A stretch of DNA of 64,000 nucleotides from positions 62,001 to 126,000 of the forward strand of contig NZ_JAUOTO010000013.1 of the NCBI RefSeq assembly GCF_030546645.1, read 5' to 3'. The DNA comes from Flavitalea plasmicola (lineage in GTDB: Bacteria; Bacteroidota; Bacteroidia; Chitinophagales; Chitinophagaceae). The notes under the pieces were generated by a model. That model searched no databases. It was not told the origin of the DNA and saw only the letters and a list, made by a program, of their open reading frames with translations. Position numbers and translations under genes: made by a program. Shown here in pieces: positions 52,856 through 61,513 of this stretch (positions within the stretch are counted from its first letter, which is position 1; each line of letters starts with the position of its first letter).

Positions 52856-52878
52856 ATTGCTTACATTATAAAGCAATT
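52855..52878. terminator. Hairpin at the convergent gene end, no T-run
   Basis: AATTGCTT (52855-52862) and AAGCAATT (52871-52878) are perfect arms with an 8-nt loop right after the DUF1826 stop codon. Position between converging genes suggests transcript-end stabilisation; the missing T-tract argues against an efficient intrinsic terminator. Confidence 0.4.
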
Positions 52879-52927
52879 GACCGCTCCGATAATACAAACG
52901 CCGCCGGGAAAAGGCATACACCAGACA

Positions 52928-53521
52928 CTAGAATTCCTTATTTGCCAAAAAAGTTATCTTTTGCCCAATCTTATTCATCAACAGTAATAAATCTCCATCG
53001 TGAAAACCCCAACAGGAGATAAAGTCGCTTTCGATATTGGCCTTAAGTAAGGCTTCTCTAAGGACGAGGCCGCTGTAACCAAGGAAAATGACGTATTCGG
53101 CCAGGTCTTTATTCTGATCATCGGGCTCGGCAAAATTTGCAAAAAAAGAATACAGGCCTTTTATGAGGTGTCTGTCTCCGTAAGTATCACAGTCGAAGGC
53201 CCAATCGACGGAGATCTCGGTAGGATCACAGTTGGCATTTATCCCTATTTCAACATTGGAACCTTTGCCATCTTCCATATTCAGAGTATCCAGCCCCAAA
53301 TAGATGCCCTTCACGTCCCGCAAACGCCCCAAGGCCTTCTTTATCCACCGGGTTGCCGCGCTTATATCGGCATCCATGTATTTAACAGAAAATTGTTCCC
53401 AGTCCAGTGCAGGATAATTCCTCTTCGCTGCTTGAAGGATATTTTTGAAGGCTAGCTCAGGACTAGCTTGCAGGGTAATCTCATTCCGGATATCTTCAAA
53501 AGGAATTAATTCGAAGTCCAT
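52928..53521 (-). CDS. Uncharacterised cytoplasmic protein
   Basis: 197 residues from the ATG at 53521 (MDFELIPFEDIRNEITLQAS). There is no signal or membrane segment. It is an alpha/beta protein with acidic patches (KYMDADISAATRWIKKALGR, DTLNMEDGKGSNVEIGINAN, WAFDCDTYGDRHLIKGLYSF). No domain is recognised; the composition recalls cytoplasmic immunity or SMI1-like proteins, but no toxin gene is adjacent, so that remains a guess. Confidence 0.7.
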   Translation of the reverse strand: MDFELIPFEDIRNEITLQASPELAFKNILQAAKRNYPALDWEQFSVKYMDADISAATRWIKKALGRLRDVKGIYLGLDTLNMEDGKGSNVEIGINANCDPTEISVDWAFDCDTYGDRHLIKGLYSFFANFAEPDDQNKDLAEYVIFLGYSGLVLREALLKANIESDFISCWGFHDGDLLLLMNKIGQKITFLANKEF

Positions 53522-53607
53522 GAACAACAAAGTTTGAAGCGAATATATATTATTTTATGTGTTTGCCTAAGATCTAAAAAGCATTGCTATCATACGCAGG
53601 AATTCCG

Positions 53608-54633
53608 TCACAGGATCACCCATACTTTGCCGATCACATGATCTTCCGGCACAAAGCCCCAGTACCGGGAGTCCTGGGACCCATGGAGATTGTCACCAAT
53701 CATCCAATAATAATTCATTTTGAAAGTATAGCTGGTTTCTTCGCGATCATTGATATAGATCTTGTGGTCCCGCGTGTCCAGTTTGTTGCCCTCGTAGGTG
53801 CGAATGATGCGTTCATAGATCGGATAGTTGAGTGGCGTCAATTGTATTGACACTCCCTTTTTGGGGATCCACAGCGGCCCGTAGCTGTCTCTCGTCCAGT
53901 GATGTATTGCATCATTTGGGAAAACTCCTTCGGTAGAGGAGTCTAAATCCGGGCTGATCTTTCGGGCTAAACCATCCTTTAGCATTTTCTCCCGGGCTTT
54001 CCAGGTCAGGAGCATATCGAATTCCGTCGCATTGCCGGCCGGGTGAACTTCTTCAGCGTTCGTGATGTCCAGGCCATACCGGGCCTTCATCTCCGCTTCG
54101 TCGAGGGGCTGCCCGTTGGTGACGACATGAAAATAGGTTTCCGACTCCGGCGTCCAGGCCTGCGCCCGTCCATTGATATAGACTACTTCATCCCGCATTT
54201 CGACTGTATCTCCAGCAGTGGCGATGCAGCGTTTTAAGTACACGTCCCGCTTATACACCGGGCGAATGGCCAGTGGAAATTCATCCGGGTTAGACAGGAC
54301 GATTCGTCTGCCGGAATCGGCGTTTCCACGCCCCAGTTCCCGGATGACGTCATAATAGGGTCGCATGGATTGGTACTCGGACAAGTTGATGACGGTGTCC
54401 CCCTCGGGGAAATGGAACACGAGGATATCTCCTCGCTTGACCGGGAGATAGTTTAACTTGTTTACCAATACCATGCTCCCGCGTTGGATGGTTTTCTCCA
54501 TGGCCATGGTGGGTACACTATAGGACCCGACCACAAAAGTCCTGACCAGGAACCAACACGCGACAATAATGACCCCGACACCGATCCATATCCAAACGGT
54601 CGGTAACCGCTTACGTGAAAATCCATGTTTCAT
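53608..54633 (-). CDS. lepB: Signal peptidase I homologue with Ala at the nucleophile position
   Basis: 341 residues from the ATG at 54633; the frame is open further upstream but overlaps the DinB gene. One membrane helix (about 12-31) is followed by the S26 domain. Box B reads SVPTMAMEKTI where the family has (I/V)PSGSM, so position 44 is Ala (codon GCC) where the catalytic Ser is expected. The general-base Lys134 is present (VYLKRCIATAGDTVEM). The C-terminal box is intact (YYWMIGDNLHGSQDSRYWGF, then VPEDHVIGKV). Bacteroidota signal peptidases have a long insertion like the one here. It may be an inactive paralogue or use another residue. Confidence 0.87.
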   Translation of the reverse strand: MKHGFSRKRLPTVWIWIGVGVIIVACWFLVRTFVVGSYSVPTMAMEKTIQRGSMVLVNKLNYLPVKRGDILVFHFPEGDTVINLSEYQSMRPYYDVIRELGRGNADSGRRIVLSNPDEFPLAIRPVYKRDVYLKRCIATAGDTVEMRDEVVYINGRAQAWTPESETYFHVVTNGQPLDEAEMKARYGLDITNAEEVHPAGNATEFDMLLTWKAREKMLKDGLARKISPDLDSSTEGVFPNDAIHHWTRDSYGPLWIPKKGVSIQLTPLNYPIYERIIRTYEGNKLDTRDHKIYINDREETSYTFKMNYYWMIGDNLHGSQDSRYWGFVPEDHVIGKVWVIL

Positions 54634-54662
54634 AGAAGGTTCCCTATTTTTTCCCGATAAAT

Positions 54663-55229
54663 TTATCTTACACCTTTTGCCGGGTCCCAGTTGTTCGCGA
54701 GTTTGCGGATGATGATGATCTGTCCCGTGTGATAGGCGATGTGCGTGTTGAGATGATCGATGCCGGAGGCCCATTTCTTCAGTTTGGCCTCGTCACAGGT
54801 TTCGATTGCTTTTTCCCAGTCTGCCATGACTTGATTCAGTTGCTGCACGGTAGAGGCCCAGGACGCCTCTGTAAAGGCGGTGAAGGTCTCATTGTTGTTA
54901 CCGCTGAAGGCGGCAGATTTGTTGCCCTTGAAATGATCCAGCTGAGTGCGGCTCCAAAAGAGGATATGATAGGTCAGTTCGCCGACGGAGTGAACGGAGT
55001 CAGCGGGTTTCCACATGGCTTGTTTGGCGGTGAGGCCTTCGATGGCGATGGAAATGGGAGCATACCAGTCTTCTTTGTTCCAGGCGTTGCGGAATTGTTC
55101 GAGGAGGATAGCACGAAGGGTCGCTTCCTTTTCCGGCTTTTCTTGGGCGGCGGCAGTAGTGGTGAAGATCAGGTTACTGCTGACAGATAGGAGGGCGACA
55201 ATAGCAATGGGGACAAGGTGTTTGCGCAT
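54663..55229 (-). CDS. Exported DinB-family protein
   Basis: 188 residues. A signal peptide (LVPIAIVALLSVSSNLIFTT, then TAAAQ) precedes a four-helix DinB bundle. Metal-ligand histidines appear in VGELTYHILFWSRTQLDHFK and in LNTHIAYHTGQIIIIRKL. The bundle resembles the DinB/YfiT metal-dependent transferases, most of them cytoplasmic thiol transferases; an exported one is found in many Chitinophagaceae. Function unknown. It ends 30 bases before the signal-peptidase gene, same strand. Confidence 0.87.
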   Translation of the reverse strand: MRKHLVPIAIVALLSVSSNLIFTTTAAAQEKPEKEATLRAILLEQFRNAWNKEDWYAPISIAIEGLTAKQAMWKPADSVHSVGELTYHILFWSRTQLDHFKGNKSAAFSGNNNETFTAFTEASWASTVQQLNQVMADWEKAIETCDEAKLKKWASGIDHLNTHIAYHTGQIIIIRKLANNWDPAKGVR

Positions 55230-55279
55230 GGGGCAGTTGTTTTCTCAAATATAGGAATTCCCAATCCTTTCGCATTTTA

Positions 55280-55319
55280 TGCAACAATGTTGCAATTAAA
55301 TAATCTACCCTTATCTTTG
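55280..55319 (+). promoter_or_regulatory. Promoter with an overlapping 15-bp palindromic operator
   Basis: A -33 TTG (55290-55292) and a consensus -7 TATCTTTG (55312-55319) are separated by 19 bp, the classic Bacteroidota primary-sigma spacing. The perfect palindrome TGCAACAATGTTGCA (55280-55294) covers the -33 element, so a bound repressor would block it. The start codon is 16 bases past the -7 element. It drives the broken oxidoreductase gene. Confidence 0.65.
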
Positions 55320-55334
55320 CCCAAAATCAATCGC

Positions 55335-56205
55335 ATGACAGATATCAGGGATTTTGAAGTGATCATTATAGGCGGAAGTTACGCAGGGCTTTCAGCTGGA
55401 ATGTCATTAGGGCATTCGTCAAACACCTCACTCCCATAATTTTATTACCCAGGATGGCGAAAAGCCAGCTGAAATTGCAAAGAAAGCAACAGCGGAAGTG
55501 TTGAGATATGATACGGTCACATTTTTGAAAGATACCGCCATCGGCGGCAAAAAAGTCGAAGACGGTTTTACAATCACTACCCTGTCAGGCAAAGAATTCC
55601 ATGCGAAGAAATTAATTTTCGCCACCGGTATAAAGGATACCATGCCCGATATAAAAGGTTTTGCCGAATGTTGGGGGATTTCCGTAGTGCATTGTCCTTA
55701 TTGCCACGGATACGAATTCAGGGGAAAAAACACCGCCATTCTTGCCAATGGTGCAAGGGGCGTTCATTTAGCATCGATGGTCAATAACCTTACGGACAAG
55801 CTGACATTACTTACCAATACCAGGGCGGATTTTACAGAGGACCAAACCATAAAATTAAAGCACCTCAATATTCCAATAATTGAAACAGCCGTTACAGAGA
55901 TCGAACACAAAAATGGATCAGTTACTAGTGTAATTTTCTCTGATGGCATTTCAAGATCTTTTGATGTGCTTTATGCTGCTTTGCCCTTTACGCAGCATTC
56001 TGGCATACCCGCATCGCTGGGTTGTGAACGCACCGACGTTGGATATATCAAGGTGACTCCCTTGCAAGAGACCAGCCTCGATGGCGTATATGCCTGTGGC
56101 GATAATAGTAACATGATGCGCTCAGTAGCGCTTGCGGTCTCTTCAGGCAACGTGGCAGGAGCTGTGATAAATGGGAAACTGGTAGAAGAGAATTTCTGGA
56201 TGTAA
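55335..56205 (+). pseudogene. Thioredoxin-reductase-like FAD oxidoreductase, broken by an out-of-frame deletion
   Basis: The ATG at 55335 starts MTDIRDFEVIIIGGSYAGLS, the FAD-binding GGSYAG motif, but after AGMSLGH the frame terminates near 55439. From about 55416 a different frame carries the expected continuation (RQTPHSHNFITQDGEKPAEI) and stays open to 56205. Its landmarks are the redox motif HCPYCHGYEF, GFAECWGIS and the C-terminal YACGDNSNMM. About 16 residues that normally lie between these parts (the segment VLIIDSG...CN) are missing, so an internal out-of-frame deletion of roughly 50 bases is the best explanation. The intact relative reduces disulfides or small molecules with NAD(P)H. 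Confidence 0.85.
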
Positions 56206-56293
56206 TGCCGCCGACGCCCGCCGGTCATCAATCTTCTGGTATTCTTCCCGGATATTTCCGTACATTTTGTCCTATATATCAAAAGGAGCGCTA

Positions 56294-58744
56294 ATGTATA
56301 AAAATTATCTGCTGGTGGCCTGGCGAAACCTGCGCCGCAACAAACTCTTCTCCTTTATCAGCATTCTCGGTCTTGGCCTGGGAATGACCTGTTGCTTCCT
56401 GATCCTGCTCTACGTCAGAAATGAACTAAGCTATGATCGCTTTCACAAGAATGCGGATCGCATCTATCGGACGACCTATCTTCCGAAATTTGCGGGTGTT
56501 ACCAAACCCTTGCCGATACTTCCGCCGCCGGCAGCCCCCTTGTTCAAAGATTTTTTTCCGGAGATCGGGGAGTCCGCCCGGCTCTTCAGGAAGGCGGCCA
56601 CGATTGCGTTAGGTAAGCAGAAATTCGCCGAACAGCAATTCTTTTTCGCCGATCCGGCCATCCTGAAAATTTTCACATTTGATTTCCTGGAAGGCAGTCC
56701 TGAACAGGCATTGGCCCAAACCTTTTCCGTCATCCTGTCAGCAAAGACCGCCCGCAAATATTTCGGAAATACATCTGCTCTGGGCAAGACCTTGCTGCTG
56801 GACGGCAGGGATCCCCTGCTGGTTTCCGGGGTAGTTGCGGACTTTCCGGATAATTCGAGTATCCATATAGACATGGTAACAAATTATGAAACCATGTTCG
56901 CTACCCTACCGGAAGAGGGCCGGAAGAATTTGCCGTCCAATTGGGTCATCAGCCACTCCATGACCTATGTCTTGCTGAAGCCCGGCGCCGATCCCGCAAG
57001 AGTGAATGCCCGGTTCCCGGCCTTCCTGTCGAAATATGTGCCGAAAGCCTATTCCGGCGGCATCGAATACAAGCTCCAGGCGCTCACGGCGATTCACCTG
57101 TATTCTGATTCCCAGGCAGAACCGGAGCCGGTGGGTAATATTCTGTACGTCTATATCTTTACGGGTATCGCAGTGATCACCTTGCTGATCGCGGGGATCA
57201 ATTTCGTGAACCTTTCTACCGCGCGGTCGCTGCGACGAGCCAGGGAAGTAGGTATGCGTAAGGTGCTGGGTGCGGAGAGGTCGCAACTGATCGGGCAGTT
57301 CCTGGGAGAAGCCTTGCTGCTGAGCTTGTTGGCTTTCTGTTTGTCAGTGGCCCTGCTCATCCTTTCCCTGCCTGCTTTCAATGAGCTGGCGCAGAAGCAA
57401 TTTACCCTTAGGGATATCTTTTCCGATGGTATTTACCTGTCCGCCTTCCTGGCAATTTTCTTTCTCACCGGTCTCCTGGCGGGGCTGTATCCCGCTTTTT
57501 TCCTGTCCGGATACCGGCCCACGGAAACATTGAAAGGGGATTTTTCCAGCGGTAAGAGCAGGGGTGGGATTTTACGCCATGGGCTGCTGGTATTCCAGTT
57601 CACCGCCTCCGTGGCGCTGATCGTCTCCACCCTGGTGGTTTTCCGCCAATTGGAATTTGTGAAGGATATGGATCTCGGTTTCAAAAAAGACTTTGTCCTC
57701 GTTGCTCCTTTCAAAGAACGGAACATCAATACCATCTTCGACGTGCCCAATGACACCCTCTATCAGCAGCTCGAGGCCTACCGGCAAGCCGTTTTGAAAA
57801 ATCCCCGGGTACAGGACGTGGCTTTATCGGATGTAAATCCGGGGCAGAGCGCTCTTCGCAGGGAAGTCGTCCCGGAAGGGTTTACGGCCAGCGATAATAT
57901 CTTCGCCATGGACATTAAGGTGGATTATAATTTTATCCCGGCCTACGACATGAAGGTGGTTGCCGGGCGCAATTTTTCCCTGTCCTATGGTTCCGATAAA
58001 GAGCATGGTTTCATCATTAATGAGACGGGGGTACAACGGTACCATTGGGGGAGCCCCGAACAGGCACTAGGAAAGCGTATTGCCATCCTGGGAAAGGGGG
58101 GCAAGGAAACTAAGTCAGGCACGATCATCGGCGTAGTGAAAGATTTTCATGCCGAATCACTCTTCGAGCCTTTGGACGTGGTTGTAATGGATATAGATTT
58201 CAGCCACATGAATATTTTTTCCATCAGGATCAGGCCGGACCAGGCCCAGCAGACCGTAGCCTTCCTGGAAAGGAACTGGAACCTCTTCTTTCCGCAAAAG
58301 GATTTTGCCTATACCTACCTGGACCAGGCCCTTGTAAGCCAATACGCGGATGACCACCGTACAGGTAAGATCATCGGCTGTTTTTCCGGCCTGGCGATCT
58401 TCATTTCCTGCCTGGGTCTATTCGGCCTGATTGCGTTGTCGGGGCAGCAACGGATCCGGGAGATCGGTATCCGCAAAGTTTTGGGAGCCACTGTTCCGGA
58501 TATCATCGTTCTGGTTTCCAGGAAATACCTGGTGCTGGTGATGGTGGGCGTCCTGATTGCCTCTCCTGTGGCCTGGCTGATGATGCGTCAGTGGTTGATG
58601 CATTTCGCTTTCCGGATCGATATCAGCTGGTGGATATTTTTGCTGGCTGGAGTTGCGGCCCTCCTGATTGCGGCGGTTACGGTGAGCTATCAGGTGCTCG
58701 TGGTGGCGATGGCAAACCCCATAAAGAGCTTAAGGGAACAGTAA
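56294..58744 (+). CDS. FtsX/MacB-type ABC transporter permease
   Basis: 816 residues from the ATG at 56294 (MYKNYLLVAWRNLRRNKLFS), which has an AAGGAG-like sequence 8 bases upstream, unusual here. The layout is TM1 (about 20-42), MacB-type periplasmic domain, three TMs with FtsX (about 285-420), a second periplasmic domain, and a final TM set (SGLAIFISCLGLFGLIALSG, LVLVMVGVLIASPVAWLMMR). Conserved patches VNLSTARSLRRAREVGMRKV and IREIGIRKVLGATVPDIIVL are repeat units of the two FtsX halves. No ATPase gene is adjacent. Such permeases move lipoproteins or peptides, or transmit envelope signals. Confidence 0.93.
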   Translation: MYKNYLLVAWRNLRRNKLFSFISILGLGLGMTCCFLILLYVRNELSYDRFHKNADRIYRTTYLPKFAGVTKPLPILPPPAAPLFKDFFPEIGESARLFRKAATIALGKQKFAEQQFFFADPAILKIFTFDFLEGSPEQALAQTFSVILSAKTARKYFGNTSALGKTLLLDGRDPLLVSGVVADFPDNSSIHIDMVTNYETMFATLPEEGRKNLPSNWVISHSMTYVLLKPGADPARVNARFPAFLSKYVPKAYSGGIEYKLQALTAIHLYSDSQAEPEPVGNILYVYIFTGIAVITLLIAGINFVNLSTARSLRRAREVGMRKVLGAERSQLIGQFLGEALLLSLLAFCLSVALLILSLPAFNELAQKQFTLRDIFSDGIYLSAFLAIFFLTGLLAGLYPAFFLSGYRPTETLKGDFSSGKSRGGILRHGLLVFQFTASVALIVSTLVVFRQLEFVKDMDLGFKKDFVLVAPFKERNINTIFDVPNDTLYQQLEAYRQAVLKNPRVQDVALSDVNPGQSALRREVVPEGFTASDNIFAMDIKVDYNFIPAYDMKVVAGRNFSLSYGSDKEHGFIINETGVQRYHWGSPEQALGKRIAILGKGGKETKSGTIIGVVKDFHAESLFEPLDVVVMDIDFSHMNIFSIRIRPDQAQQTVAFLERNWNLFFPQKDFAYTYLDQALVSQYADDHRTGKIIGCFSGLAIFISCLGLFGLIALSGQQRIREIGIRKVLGATVPDIIVLVSRKYLVLVMVGVLIASPVAWLMMRQWLMHFAFRIDISWWIFLLAGVAALLIAAVTVSYQVLVVAMANPIKSLREQ

Positions 58745-58762
58745 ATGGCCACGCGTTCCGGG

Positions 58763-59308
58763 TTAAAGGGAGAAAGCCCGTTTAGTATCATCGGAACCGA
58801 TCGCCCGCCGCCAATACTCCAACGGCGTCAGATAATCTCTCCAGGTTTTTCCGGTCTGATGCGGTCGGTCCATCATTCTATTCTCCAGGATATCCCAATC
58901 TATGTCGTCAAAATCCCCAAATCGCCCGCATTCATACTCAAGCTCAAATATCAGTTGATTCATAAAGGATAACATAGACTTACTGTTTGTCTTGGATACC
59001 GTGTAGCCGTCCGCCAATGCCAATTCAGCTGCGATAAAATCATTCGGGAATTGAAATCTCACTAAAAGCTGCTGCATCCTATGAATAAAAAGCTTCCACG
59101 TGCCCTGTATCGTTTTTCCCTTACAAAGCACTACCGTTAATGATGGTTCATGCACATACATAACCACCATCTTTCCCCGGAAGCTGGTAGCCAACAACCG
59201 TGCATACCAGCTATGCAAATGTTGCCCAGGATTAGGTTGGGTAATATAAAGCGAAGCTTCCAACCTGGAAGTATTAAGTAGCTTCTGAACAGAGTGTATA
59301 ATGAGCAT
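58763..59308 (-). CDS. DUF6933-family protein
   Basis: 181 residues, no signal peptide. It starts MLIIHSVQKLLNTSRLEASL and has LHSWYARLLATSFRGKMVVM, FPNDFIAAELALADGYTVSK and a conserved end (RPHQTGKTWRDYLTPLEYWR). This pattern matches the DUF6933 family of unknown function, widespread as single genes in Bacteroidota. No catalytic residues are known. It converges on the ABC permease gene. Confidence 0.8.
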   Translation of the reverse strand: MLIIHSVQKLLNTSRLEASLYITQPNPGQHLHSWYARLLATSFRGKMVVMYVHEPSLTVVLCKGKTIQGTWKLFIHRMQQLLVRFQFPNDFIAAELALADGYTVSKTNSKSMLSFMNQLIFELEYECGRFGDFDDIDWDILENRMMDRPHQTGKTWRDYLTPLEYWRRAIGSDDTKRAFSL

Positions 59309-59380
59309 AAAAGGCGGCGGTTACATCTTCGGCAAAAGATCTTTGCCAGGAACAATCTTAAAACTTCGGCATTTGCTGAT

Positions 59381-59410
59381 TTGCAAATATATTAGCTTTT
59401 CCTATCTTAC
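59381..59410 (+). promoter_or_regulatory. Probable promoter of the gene at 59417
   Basis: A TTG at 59381-59383 and TATCTTAC at 59403-59410 are 19 bp apart, the usual -33/-7 spacing in Bacteroidota. The ATG follows 6 bases after the -7 element, so the transcript would be nearly leaderless. Confidence 0.5.
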
Positions 59411-59416
59411 GCTACT

Positions 59417-60037
59417 ATGTCGGAATTACAATTAGCCCCAACAATAAGAACACCTCGCCCAGATGAAGTACCGCAGCACAAAGATATACTGGATAATATA
59501 CAACGCAGGCAAATAGCTAACATCGTTGAAGGATTCACCTTGAGAGAGAATGCGTCCCATGAACAACCTTTTACATTCTATTGTGAAATCAACATCGACA
59601 ATTCAAAGCTATGGCGTCTGTTCCAGGCATTTCTGCTTCAATTCCCGGACGAAGTTTACTTCATTTATAGCCATAAGGATACTGATAGCCCCATCTGTAC
59701 TTCATATAAAGACAAATTTGAAATTCTAAATATACTATCTCCATATGAAACAGAATTGATGCAAGACGGCCTTCTAAAATTCGGCATAGCCTTTCACACG
59801 AACGATTACTTTGAAGAGATTTTTATTATGCCGGCAAAATATATACAATATTGGGGAGTTAATCCAGAGCCTTTTGGAAGAATAATGCAGGACTTTTCAC
59901 TCAACCAAATCGATGATCTAAATTTTATTGACGAATTTCCATTAGTGACCGAGTCCCTACAATTACACAATGTCAATACAATCCCGACAGATGATCTCTT
60001 AAACCGCTTTGATGACATTTTCCGCCCAAAAACTTAA
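59417..60037 (+). CDS. Uncharacterised cytoplasmic protein
   Basis: 206 residues without signal or membrane segment. It is AT-richer than its left neighbours. Sequence landmarks are LAPTIRTPRPDEVPQHKDIL, FPDEVYFIYSHKDTDSPICT and KYIQYWGVNPEPFGRIMQDF. No domain is recognised. The acidic, aromatic-rich composition is typical of cytoplasmic partner or immunity proteins, but nothing nearby supports a toxin pair. Confidence 0.65.
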   Translation: MSELQLAPTIRTPRPDEVPQHKDILDNIQRRQIANIVEGFTLRENASHEQPFTFYCEINIDNSKLWRLFQAFLLQFPDEVYFIYSHKDTDSPICTSYKDKFEILNILSPYETELMQDGLLKFGIAFHTNDYFEEIFIMPAKYIQYWGVNPEPFGRIMQDFSLNQIDDLNFIDEFPLVTESLQLHNVNTIPTDDLLNRFDDIFRPKT

Positions 60038-60148
60038 AATAATTTGAACAACTCCAATAATTCCTCATCCCTAAGTATTTGTTTTAGTGACAGATTGATA
60101 ACAATTTCTTAGCTATGGCATCGGGGTATTTAATAACTTTAAGAACAA

Positions 60149-60961
60149 TTGGCAAAATCACCCAAATATCAAATATTTAAGCCATCATCCAGGCTTTCTG
60201 GAATCGTGAGCCATTTTTGGACACTTGATGGAGAACCATCAACAGGCAAACCTCTTATACATAGAACCCTGGCTAATTTTTATCCCGAGCTGATCTTTCA
60301 TTATGGTGGCGCATTCAGGGAAATAGTAAAAAACGATAGAATTGAAAATACGTTCGTCGGCGGATTACACGGGCAAACTGATTTAGTCAGACGATTTACT
60401 TATACTGAACCATGCGGAATTTTTGGGGTCATGCTCGAGCCCTACGCGATTCCAGTTCTATTTGATATCCCCTCTCCAGAAGTGAAAAATCAGCTGATAG
60501 ATTTTCATGATCTGATAGGAAGACAGGGAAGTACGATCACTAGAATGATGATCAATGCAAAAAGCAATACCGAACGTGTGCAAATTGCTAATAACTTTTT
60601 GGAAAGCAAATTGAAAAAAGTCAAGCGACCGGAAATACCTTTTGCTGTTCAGAAAATATATGATTTTAAAGGAATGGTAAATGTAAAATGGCTTTCACAA
60701 CAAGTCTGCTTATGCCAGCGCCAGTTTGAAAGAAAATTTAAGGAACAAGTAGGCTTTTCAGCCAAGTCATTCATGAATATTGTAAGGTTTAAATCGCTGA
60801 TTTCTACCTATAATCAGGGCGAAAAAAATCTGACAGAATTAGCCTATGATTTTGGATACTACGACCAATCTCACTTTATTAAAGTTTTTAAGGCGTTTTC
60901 AGGATATACACCACATAGCTATTTTAACGGCGGTGCCAATGAGGTTTTTTATGCTCCATAA
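60149..60961 (+). CDS. AraC-family transcriptional regulator
   Basis: 270 residues. The start is a TTG at 60149: the frame has a stop three codons upstream, and the nearby ATG at 60115 lies in a different frame that ends quickly. The N-terminal domain (GIVSHFWTLDGEP, FYPELIFHYGGAFREI, LEPYAIPVLFDIP) is of the DUF6597/ligand-binding type. The C-terminal AraC double HTH is clear (VKWLSQQVCLCQRQFERKFK, FGYYDQSHFIKVFKAFSGYT). The small GyrI-like gene 66 bases downstream is probably in the same operon. Confidence 0.9.
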   Translation: MAKSPKYQIFKPSSRLSGIVSHFWTLDGEPSTGKPLIHRTLANFYPELIFHYGGAFREIVKNDRIENTFVGGLHGQTDLVRRFTYTEPCGIFGVMLEPYAIPVLFDIPSPEVKNQLIDFHDLIGRQGSTITRMMINAKSNTERVQIANNFLESKLKKVKRPEIPFAVQKIYDFKGMVNVKWLSQQVCLCQRQFERKFKEQVGFSAKSFMNIVRFKSLISTYNQGEKNLTELAYDFGYYDQSHFIKVFKAFSGYTPHSYFNGGANEVFYAP

Positions 60962-61027
60962 TAAAAGTCGTTTTTTTACTATTTGCGGAGTTGGTATCAC
61001 TATAGCTTTGTGATAAAATATAGAAAA

Positions 61028-61441
61028 ATGGAGATACTAGAATTAGAAAAGGATATTAAGGTGTTTTATATAACGGCTCGATCCTTCCCAGAAGGAATAA
61101 AAGAGGCTACTGACAAATTGCACAGTTTATTTTCATTTTCGGAGAAGCGAAACATTTTTGGCCTTTCGCGCCCGGAAAATGGTCGGGAAATAGTTTATCG
61201 AGCTGCGGCTGAAGAGTTGGAAGTCGGCGAGGCAGAAAGACTTAACTGCGAGACACTAATAATTAAAAAAGGCATGTACTACAGTCTAACAATTCATGAC
61301 TTCAGAAAGGATATTATGGCAATTGACAGAGCCTTTAAGGAGTTATTGAAACAGGCCAACCTCGATCCGGAAGGGTTTTGTGTCGAATGGTATGGTACAA
61401 CTGACGAGTCTGTAAAATGTATGATAAGATTTCTGAAATAG
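61028..61441 (+). CDS. GyrI-like effector-binding-domain protein
   Basis: 137 residues from the ATG at 61028 (MEILELEKDIKVFYITARSF); the frame is open back to 60983 but the family begins here. It contains FGLSRPENGREIVYRAAAEE, ERLNCETLIIKKGMYYSLTI and GFCVEWYGTTDESVKCMIRF, a GyrI/SOUL-like domain as found in effector-binding parts of AraC/MerR regulators. Next to an AraC protein lacking that domain it may be a separate ligand sensor. A stress-responsive small-molecule binder is the general expectation. Confidence 0.75.
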   Translation: MEILELEKDIKVFYITARSFPEGIKEATDKLHSLFSFSEKRNIFGLSRPENGREIVYRAAAEELEVGEAERLNCETLIIKKGMYYSLTIHDFRKDIMAIDRAFKELLKQANLDPEGFCVEWYGTTDESVKCMIRFLK

Positions 61442-61513
61442 TTCACGCAGGCCCCGGAAATCTTTAAGGAAAGTTCACGCGACCAGACGAAGATAATTAT
61501 TTCCCTATAAAAT

